This document shows, piece after piece, positions 26,690 to 32,386 of a stretch of 32,386 nt of DNA. Positions within the stretch are counted from its first letter, which is position 1; every line of letters starts with the position of its first letter. The position numbers were made by a program, and so were the translations under genes. The notes under the pieces were generated by a model. That model was not told the origin of the DNA and made no database searches. It saw nothing but the letters and a program-made list of their open reading frames with translations. Origin of the DNA: Kitasatospora sp. MAA19 (GTDB taxonomy: Bacteria; Actinomycetota; Actinomycetes; Streptomycetales; Streptomycetaceae); contig NZ_JARXYZ010000055.1 in NCBI RefSeq assembly GCF_029894125.1, positions 1 to 32,386 of the forward strand, written 5' to 3'.

Positions 26690-27410
26690 ACTCCTAGCAG
26701 GCTTCGATATGGCGTACGGCTTCCTCATGGGACCCATGGGAAGCCAGGAAATATACACGAAGCCCGGGAGTGAGAGAAGAAAGGTTTTTGCAAGACATCG
26801 TCGATTGCTGTGCAATTTGAGTGAGCGAATAACCATGCAATCAATTGACAAAGGCCCCACGCATGCCATGTCAAGTCGCATACGGATCTCGGCCAAACAG
26901 CGGCCGGATCCCGACTGTTGAGTGCTTAATGATTTTCGCAAGCGTGCCATGGGGGGACGACTGGCATAGACCTCTGCGGATACGTGAGTGCTCGCGGTTC
27001 TCCCCGGAATTTCAGGCCAGACATGCGTCTGGCCGCCCGTCGCACAACTGTGCTCAGCGTGCCAGGGTTCGCATGGGCACGGATCCCCGGACGGTTGCCC
27101 TGCCGTGCCGCCGCTCAGCGAAATGGTCACTGGCATATGCCGGTGTGCACGCTCACCCGCGCGCCCCCCGTCTGCTCCCATGCCCGGTGTTCACCAGGCC
27201 CGGCGTCAGCAACGGTTGACACTTCGCAGGGTTCCGCGCCGCGCACCAGAAGCGCACGCGGCCGCCAGGGGGTCAACCCTCGGACGGCCCCGCCGGTGTG
27301 GCCAGGAGGAGCGCGCCCTGCGGTCCCGGGTGCCGGCTGCGCATCGCCCGCGTACGGCTCGACCACACTCTCGTGCAGCCGTATCCGGGCGAGGTCCGCA
27401 ATCGGGCGCG
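26690..27410. other. AT-rich upstream region of istA and gene-free DNA
   Basis: The first 260 bases upstream of istA are much AT-richer than the rest of the window, with runs such as GAAATATACACGAAG and ATGCAATCAATTGACAAAG. They probably hold its promoter and the end of the element. No inverted repeats typical of IS21 were resolved by eye. From about 26950 to 27410 the composition returns to high GC and no gene is recognised. Confidence 0.4.
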
Positions 27411-27411
27411 G

Positions 27412-27660
27412 CCGGCGGCCTCGGCGAACGCGGCCCGGCGCTCGCGCAGCCGGTCGGTGCCGGCCACCGCCTGCGCCCACGGCCGCTCCGGGCGCTCGGT
27501 GTCGGGCAGCAGCTCCGAGGCCATGCGCGGGGTGGCGGTGAAGTACAGGCGGCGGGCGGCCGGGACCTGGTCGTCGTCGCGGGCGGCGGCCCAGGCCTTG
27601 ACCTCGGAGCCGGCGGTGCGGTGGGCCTCGTCGACGGCGACCGGGTCCCAGGCCGCCGCG
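27412..27660 (-). pseudogene. DEAH-box helicase fragment
   Basis: The minus strand encodes WDPVAVDEAHRTAGSEVKAW then AAARDDDQVPAARRLYFTAT, followed by PRMASELL. This is helicase motif II (DEAH) and motif III (TAT) at the spacing typical of superfamily 2 DEAD/DEAH-box helicases. The preceding P-loop domain and the second RecA-like domain are absent, and downstream text becomes Arg/Ala-rich without motifs. It is a short remnant of a helicase that was probably more than 700 residues long. It cannot be active. Confidence 0.7.
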
Positions 27661-27757
27661 GGGCGGAGCCGATTCCTTCCGACGGGACCGGCGCCGGCGG
27701 CCCGCACCCGCACCGAAGGGCCGACCGCTACTCGGCGAGGAAGCCCCGCTCCCCGCG

Positions 27758-27784
27758 CCAGGGCCGTCCGCGGGACGGCCCTGG
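27758..27784. terminator. Perfect GC-rich hairpin
   Basis: CCAGGGCCGTCC and GGACGGCCCTGG form a 12-bp perfect stem with a GCG loop. It looks like a terminator, but no intact gene ends next to it on either strand. It may have served a gene now lost beside the helicase fragment. Confidence 0.5.
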
Positions 27785-28260
27785 GTTGGTCCACGACGCT
27801 GACGCGGGCTCCGACGTTCCGTCACCATCGGCGTCGTGCGAACCGGCGCAACCGACCGGGAGGGCGCCCTGGCGCTACCGGCGAGAAGTGAGACCGAAGG
27901 CCGGAGACGGGCCACGCTCACAGCCAGCACGTGCCGCCAATTGGGTGATCTGGCGTCAAGCACCTTGCCTGCTTGTCACCTCAATGGGTTACTGGGAGTG
28001 TCCAATCCGGTGGGTCGCCCATCCTCTCCGGGGGAGTGGGGCGTCGGCCTGCCGTATGGCCGGTCACTACCGGTGGCGCCGTGGGCTCTCCTGGCAGGGG
28101 CGTGAACGATCCGCCCGCCACCGCGACCGGCGACAGTCATCCAGGGTCGTCTCGCCCTCACGCCCGGAAAGCGGCCCGGCCACACCCGTGGACCGGTCCG
28201 CCGGCGCCCGGTTCACCGCCTCGGCCGTCCGTTTCGCCCTCGCCGGGGCCTGGCCCGACC
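27785..28260. other. Stretch without a recognisable gene
   Basis: No frame carries recognisable protein blocks. It leads up to the inverted repeat and the TIG-domain gene. Confidence 0.35.
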
Positions 28261-28305
28261 CGCACCGTGCGTGACCTGTGACTCTTCCTGGGCACGCACG
28301 GTGCG
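28261..28305. promoter_or_regulatory. 13-bp inverted repeat upstream of the TIG gene
   Basis: CGCACCGTGCGTG (28261-28273) and CACGCACGGTGCG (28293-28305) are perfect inverted repeats separated by 19 bases. The right arm ends 33 bases before the GTG start at 28338. Each arm also contains the small palindrome GCACCGTGC. It could be a two-half-site operator, or a hairpin in the 5' leader or at the end of an upstream transcript. Confidence 0.55.
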
Positions 28306-28337
28306 CGGTTCACCTCACCCCGTTCAAGGAGGCAGTC

Positions 28338-29090
28338 GTGCCCATCTCCCCCAACCAGGGATCGTCCGGCGGCGGACAGAGCGTCGTCATCACCGGCACC
28401 AACCTCGGTGGGGCCACGGCCGTGCACTTCGGCTCCAAGCTGGCCACCATCACCGCCAACACGGCCACCTCGGTCACCGTCATCTCCCCCTCCGGCAGCG
28501 GGGTGGTCCAGGTGACCGTGACCACCCCGGGCGGCACCAGCAACCCGCTGAACTTCTACTACGTCGGCGCGCCGTTCAAGGCCGCGCTCAGCGACACCTC
28601 CGGGCCGCTGGCGGGCGGCAACGTCATCACCATCACCGGTACGGGGCTGTCGACCGCCACCGCGGTGCACTTCGGGGCCAATACCGCCACGCCGACCGTC
28701 GTCAGCGACAGCGTCATCACCGTCGCCGTGCCCGCGGGCGCGGCGGTCGGATCCGTCGGGGTGAGCGTGACCACCGCGGGCGGAACCAACAACGGCTTCT
28801 CCTACACCTACGTGGACGTGCCCACCGTGACCGCTTTCACTCCCGCCTCGGGCCCGGCCTCCGGTGGCACCGCGGTCACCATCACCGGCACCTCCCTGAG
28901 CAGTACCCAGTCGGTCACCTTCGGTGGCCAGTCGGCCCCGTTCGTCGTCATCAGCGACACCACCGTCACCGCCGTCGCGCCGCCCACCCTCGACGGCGCC
29001 CCCGGGCCGGCCAACATCACGGTCACCAACACGGCCGGCAGCGTGACCGCCGCGACCCCGTTCCAGTACCTCGCGAGCCCGGGGGTCTGA
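28338..29090 (+). CDS. IPT/TIG-domain protein, three repeats
   Basis: A 250-residue protein. GTG 28338 (VPISPNQGSSGGGQSVVITG) is chosen because a strong AAGGAGG lies five bases upstream; the frame opens earlier but without coding character. Three immunoglobulin-like IPT/TIG domains of about 80 residues follow each other. Each has the motif P-x-x-G-x-x-x-GG-x-x-x-x-I-x-G-T-x-L, as in SGPLAGGNVITITGTGLS and SGPASGGTAVTITGTSLS, then AVHFG or VTFGG and a closing strand (VTTPGGTSNPLNFYYV). There is no signal peptide and no membrane segment, although such domains usually serve extracellular binding. Export by another route or an intracellular role remains open. A hairpin follows the stop. A second gene of this type starts at 32064. 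Confidence 0.85.
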   Translation: MPISPNQGSSGGGQSVVITGTNLGGATAVHFGSKLATITANTATSVTVISPSGSGVVQVTVTTPGGTSNPLNFYYVGAPFKAALSDTSGPLAGGNVITITGTGLSTATAVHFGANTATPTVVSDSVITVAVPAGAAVGSVGVSVTTAGGTNNGFSYTYVDVPTVTAFTPASGPASGGTAVTITGTSLSSTQSVTFGGQSAPFVVISDTTVTAVAPPTLDGAPGPANITVTNTAGSVTAATPFQYLASPGV

Positions 29091-29141
29091 GCCAGGAGTC
29101 AGACACTGACCACCTGAACCGCGTGGCCAACGAGGCCGTCC

Positions 29142-29175
29142 GCCCGGGCGGGACCGTCATCGGTCCCGTCCGGGC
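29142..29175 (+). terminator. Hairpin after the TIG gene
   Basis: GCCCGGGCGGGACCG and CGGTCCCGTCCGGGC pair at 14 of 15 positions around a TCAT loop, about 50 bases beyond the stop codon at 29090. Confidence 0.7.
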
Positions 29176-29276
29176 AGATCCCGTCCCACCGCACCCGGTG
29201 CCCGATTCCTCGGCCGGCCCCGGAAGAACGGGGTGGCCGCCTGATCGCACGACAGGACCGGCACGATCCACAGGGC

Positions 29277-29545
29277 GTGACCTTCGTCGCATCATGGAAG
29301 CGATCCGGTACGCCGACCGCACCGGCGTCCCCGGCGCTGCCTCCCGCACGACTTCGCTCCATGGGAGACCGTCTACGGATACTTCGCCGCCGGGCAGCAG
29401 GACGGGGGCGTTCGCCCAAGCTCAACGGCCCTCTGAGGTGCTTGGCACGAGAACGGGCGTGATCCCGAGCCGGGCGCCCGCGCGCTGGATCCCCAGAGCG
29501 TCAAGACGAGCCGCGCCGTGCCGGTGAAGGAGACCGGGGACGGAG
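29277..29545 (+). pseudogene. IS5-family transposase relic
   Basis: Three frames together give the start of an IS5-type DDE transposase. First comes LRRIMEAIRYADRTGVP. After a shift near 29335 follows CLPHDFAPWETVYGYFAAGQ. After another shift and a gap comes RALDPQSVKTSRAVP, corresponding to the family's DSQSVKTS block with the first catalytic Asp. Intact relatives read IPWRYLPHDFPPWxTVYxYF, so the lost Trp-Arg-Tyr and the shifts show decay. The second and third catalytic regions were not found downstream. This is a truncated relic. Confidence 0.75.
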
Positions 29546-31083
29546 GACACGCATCCGACTGTTGTCCGACGGACCGCCGGATGACGTTCCTGGCACGCCG
29601 GGCCATGACGAAGCCCGGTCATACGCGCCGCGACCGACCGGAGGCCGTGCACGGCGTTCACGGCTGCGGCGCGCTGGACGATGCCGCCCGCGTCGAGATT
29701 CCGGCCGTGGACCGGGCCCTTGAACATTCGCCGATGACGGGACCTCATGAGCGGCTGTCGCTGACCGTGCTGGCACGCGACGCGAACTCGATTGAAGCAC
29801 CGTCAGGAGGTGCTGCAAGCATTCCAACTCTGTTCTCCAACTCTGTCCACTCCTCTTCCGGTCCGTCCGCAGGACATCCCGCGATAGAGAAGGGAGGAAG
29901 CAGACCGACGAGGAAGGAGAGCCGGGCGACCGCCTCGCGTCGGCCCGCAGAGCGTCCGACGGTACGGCCGATCCGAGCGCCGCTCCCGGACGGTTCGGGG
30001 AAAGCGGCGAAACCGCCGCCGAGGGCGCCCAGGTGCAGCGGATCGCCGCGATCTGGATCAGCGCACGCAAGGCCGCCGACTTCGGTCCACACCGCGGGGC
30101 GACGGCACTTCGGGACTTCACTGCGGCAACGACCACCGTTGGTGTGACCGAGCCGGCCGGTGAACTGGCCTGTGGCGGTCGCGACTTGGATGGGAACCGA
30201 GCAGCCGTCCTGGGTCGGCCTGGGCAAAGCCACCAACGCCCGGTACGCCGGTGCTGCGGCTGAGCCGGGCTTGCGGAGCACCTGGCAGCCGCCCCGGGTC
30301 GTTCTGCGGAGACTGCGACGAAGGCTGGGTCTGCAGCCACGTCAACGGCCTGGAGGCCGCTGATCGCTGTGGTTGCACGGGTAGGCCGGCGACTCGGCCG
30401 GTACCGGGCTGCTGAGGACTCTGACACGGCTGTGAGACTGATCGACCCGGCCGGACCGTGAAACAGCGCGCGAACCGCCCAGGCCACGGATCGCCGTCCG
30501 CCACGTGGGGCGCGACTCCAAAACCTCACTTCCACGAGAGCGGAGACGGCGTCCACTCGGTGGGAGCGTCGATCGTGCCCAGCCGCCGGCCCCGGCCGGA
30601 GGCTTCGCGCGGCGCGTCCCGGCTGGGATGAGCAATTCCGAACGGCAGAAGGTGGGGAATTTGTCCATCCGTGGCCGCGCCGTCTCTTGGGCCGCGGGCA
30701 GGGAAGTCGCGATCTTGCCGGGTGAGGAATAAGCACGCAAATCCCGCACAGACAGGTCTGTTTTCGCTGATCAGCGTCGGTCGCGCCGCTATGGCACTGG
30801 CCATTTCTCCGGATTGCGGGAGATGGCAGGACACTGCGCCAAGCGGGTGAAAGCGGGTCGGAAGGCTTGTCACCGATTTCACGGCTCTGGATTACTTTTC
30901 TGTATCCAACCGGCGGGCCGCCCAACCCTCCTGGGGGAACGTGCAGCCGGGCGCCCGCCGTGCTTCAGGCGGCGGTGACGTGCGGCTCGCGATGGGCACC
31001 CCCGTGGAGGATCTGGATCCATCTGCCGGCGCCGTCTCGGCGGTGCTGGCAGATGCGGCGGCTTACATACGCCAGGAGGCGTC
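29546..31083. other. Gene-poor stretch
   Basis: No intact gene is supported over 1.5 kb. Coding-like scraps on the plus strand include QRIAAIWISARKAADFGPHR near 30033-30095 and, from GTG 30941, VLADAAAYIRQEA just before the gene at 31084. None could be assigned. AT-richer patches at about 30725-30770 and 30885-30910 may contain promoters. Confidence 0.35.
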
Positions 31084-31443
31084 ATGCAAGCAATCCAAAG
31101 GTTCCGAAGCGTGCTGGCCCGTGCGGCGGCCGGGTGGTCTGCCGGCTCCTCTCCCTCGTACCGTCGAACGACGACTTCAGCGCTGTGGTGCTGGGGGCTT
31201 CTGTTGGGGTGGTACGTACCCACGGTGTTGGCGGAAATTCAGTCCGCGCGCGAACCGTCGACGACGAAAAGTGTACCCGCAGCCGCCTACGACCAGGTTT
31301 TTGAGCGGGACTCCGGCAGGATGCGCTCGGCCGAGTCCGTCCGTGGAAAGCACAGGCGGCGCCGAGGGCGGATCGGCCGAGGACGGCGTTTCGGCCGCAC
31401 GGACGAGCGTCCCGACGACAGCGACCCGGGCAAACGGCGGTGA
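31084..31443 (+). CDS. Small basic membrane protein candidate
   Basis: A 119-residue frame starting at ATG 31084 with a consensus AGGAGG at 31074-31079, four bases upstream. This is one of the best ribosome binding sites in the window and the main reason to call the gene. The N-terminus is MQAIQRFRSVLARAAAGW. One hydrophobic segment (SALWCWGLLLGWYVPTVLA, residues about 33-51) could cross the membrane. After TKSVPAAAYDQVFERD the C-terminal half becomes strongly basic (KHRRRRGRIGRGRR), possibly because a frameshift lies near 31310-31340. No family was recognised, and the function is unknown. Confidence 0.4.
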   Translation: MQAIQRFRSVLARAAAGWSAGSSPSYRRTTTSALWCWGLLLGWYVPTVLAEIQSAREPSTTKSVPAAAYDQVFERDSGRMRSAESVRGKHRRRRGRIGRGRRFGRTDERPDDSDPGKRR

Positions 31444-31864
31444 GCTCCTTCACGGGGACAAACAGGCCCCTTCGTGCCGGCCCACGTGGGTCAACGGCAC
31501 TACCGGGCCACATGTCATGGCGTCAGACCACGTCGTACCTCGACTGCCTACGAGTCGGACAACGAGCTCGCCGGTCGGCCAGGCGTCGTCGTGCCGGTCA
31601 CTTGGGCCCGACCTCGGGGCCCGCCGGTGAGGGTTCCCCGGAACGAATCCGGCGACCTCTCAGCCGACTCCGACCGGAGATGTGCTCGCGTCGCTCGCGG
31701 ACGTCGCGGACGCCGGACCGATGGTCGTCACCGTACCCGGGACCGCCGATGCCCAGGACGTTCACCACTGGTGGGACCCCGGCGAGCGCACTCACCCGTG
31801 TCCTGCCGCCCGGACTCTGATGACCGGCGGCCCGCGCTCGACGCGGCGGTCGGGAGTCGGCACA
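31444..31864. other. Stretch with one unassigned coding-like scrap
   Basis: No intact gene. On the plus strand at about 31631-31790 one frame reads TPTGDVLASLADVADAGPM, then VVTVPGTADAQDVHHWWDPG, which looks coding but has no clear start or family. Confidence 0.3.
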
Positions 31865-31885
31865 AGCCCCGCTTCGGGCGGGGCT
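31865..31885. terminator. Hairpin, first of two in tandem
   Basis: AGCCCCGC and GCGGGGCT form an 8-bp stem around TTCGG. Together with the larger hairpin 33 bases on, it looks like a tandem terminator shielding the TIG gene at 32064 from upstream transcription. Confidence 0.5.
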
Positions 31886-31917
31886 GTCCCGCCGCCCAGC
31901 GGCTCACCACCCCTGAC

Positions 31918-31954
31918 GAGCCCCGGTCGATGTTCCCTCCGTCGACCGGGGCTC
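31918..31954. terminator. Hairpin, second of two in tandem
   Basis: GAGCCCCGGTCGA and TCGACCGGGGCTC form a perfect 13-bp stem with an 11-base loop. No intact gene ends directly before it on the plus strand. Confidence 0.6.
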
Positions 31955-32063
31955 CCCACCTCGGCGCCCGTCGCATCCCTGGGCAGACAGCCGACGCTTC
32001 AGGCGCCTTGCGCACGCACGACATTCGTCAACTCGGAGACTGTACAACCCATGGGGGTAAGTC

Positions 32064-32386
32064 ATGGTTGATCACAACATTCCGGTGATCGATTCGGTCA
32101 GTCCGGCGTCGGGGGCGGCGGGGTCGGTGGTGACGCTGACGGGCAGCGGGTTCACGGGGGCGTCGGCGGTGCGGTTCGGTGCCGTCGACGCCACGTCGTT
32201 CACGGTGCTGTCGGACACGCAGATCACCGCGACGGTGCCGGCGGGCTCGGGCACGGTGCAGGTGACCGTGGTGGCGTGGTGGTGGGGGGGTACCAGTAAC
32301 GGTGTCGCGTTCACGTACACGGTCGCTGCTCCGGTGCTTGCTTCGGTCAGTCCGGCGTCGGGGGCGGCGGGGTCGGTGGTGACGCT
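32064..32386 (+). CDS. IPT/TIG-repeat protein, runs off the right edge
   Basis: Starts at ATG 32064 (MVDHNIPVIDSVSPASGAAG) with GGGGGTAA six bases or so upstream. The first TIG domain (SVVTLTGSGFTGASAVRFGA, then DTQITATVPAGSGTVQVTV) is followed by a second that begins LASVSPASGAAGSVVT at the window end. The text between strands, VVAWWWGGTSNGVAF, has three Trp where relatives have residues like TTPGG; the DNA there is a GT-rich run. Forty-five bases at the start of repeat 1 recur identically at the start of repeat 2. As in the gene at 28338 there is no signal peptide. The full length cannot be seen. Confidence 0.85.
   Translation, partial: MVDHNIPVIDSVSPASGAAGSVVTLTGSGFTGASAVRFGAVDATSFTVLSDTQITATVPAGSGTVQVTVVAWWWGGTSNGVAFTYTVAAPVLASVSPASGAAGSVVT
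32093..32137 (+). repeat. 45-bp direct repeat within the TIG gene
   Basis: Positions 32093-32137 are identical to 32342-32386, 249 bp (83 codons) apart, at the start of successive TIG domains. The second copy runs to the window edge, so the identity may extend further. Confidence 0.9.

Overview
The window is high-GC DNA with the codon pattern, GTG starts, purine-rich ribosome binding sites and gene families of a Streptomyces or Kitasatospora-type actinomycete. It reads like an accessory or chromosome-arm region. Intact genes are separated by long stretches of decayed transposases, frameshifted genes and gene fragments. No rRNA, tRNA, CRISPR array, integrase or conjugation gene was seen, so whether this is chromosome or linear plasmid cannot be decided from the window alone.

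Region A (1-9.2 kb) is a gene graveyard. It holds a decayed IS4-family transposase (886-2138), a broken NB-ARC/TPR gene (minus, 5042 to about 3410) and a conserved hypothetical gene (5965-6552, minus). It also holds a small hypothetical gene (about 7250-7805), an ANT(2'')-like nucleotidyltransferase (7908-8516, minus) and several fragments. Its most striking feature is nine dispersed copies of one AT-rich palindrome, core ATTTTCCGCGGAAAAT, all outside intact genes, between 3265 and 9151. A separate imperfect repeat of about 130-160 bp occurs at 2892-3048 and 5444-5571, and an 18-base homopolymer lies just upstream of the NB-ARC start.

Region B (9.4-12.7 kb) has a hypothetical gene cut by an IS4-family 5' remnant, a two-domain GNAT acetyltransferase lying between two diverged copies of the same IS end, and a membrane-anchored hypothetical protein.

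Region C (12.7-19.8 kb) is a replication module. A minus-strand operon with 4-base stop/start overlaps encodes a prim-pol, a D5/P4-type SF3 helicase-primase and a small protein of unknown function. Upstream lies a gene-free stretch of about 0.7-0.8 kb with 22 copies of AGCGAC/GTCGCT, many paired exactly 9 bp apart, which looks like an iteron-type origin. On its other side, transcribed away, is an intact PD-(D/E)XK-like nuclease plus DUF2075 helicase fusion, followed by a decayed transposase. The combination resembles the prim-pol replication type of actinomycete integrative/conjugative elements, here without its transfer and integration genes.

Region D (19.8-25 kb) carries cell-surface or secreted genes, all on the minus strand: a GH114-type lipoprotein, a secreted beta-helix protein, a YVTN beta-propeller relic and a CPA1 Na+/H+ antiporter. 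The first two have strong hairpins just after their stops.

Region E (25.3-32.4 kb) has a lone IS21-type IstA whose first catalytic Asp seems to be replaced, a DEAH helicase relic, an IPT/TIG-domain protein gene with a 13-bp inverted repeat upstream, an IS5-family relic and a long gene-poor stretch. A small membrane protein candidate lies in that stretch, and a second TIG-repeat gene runs off the right edge.
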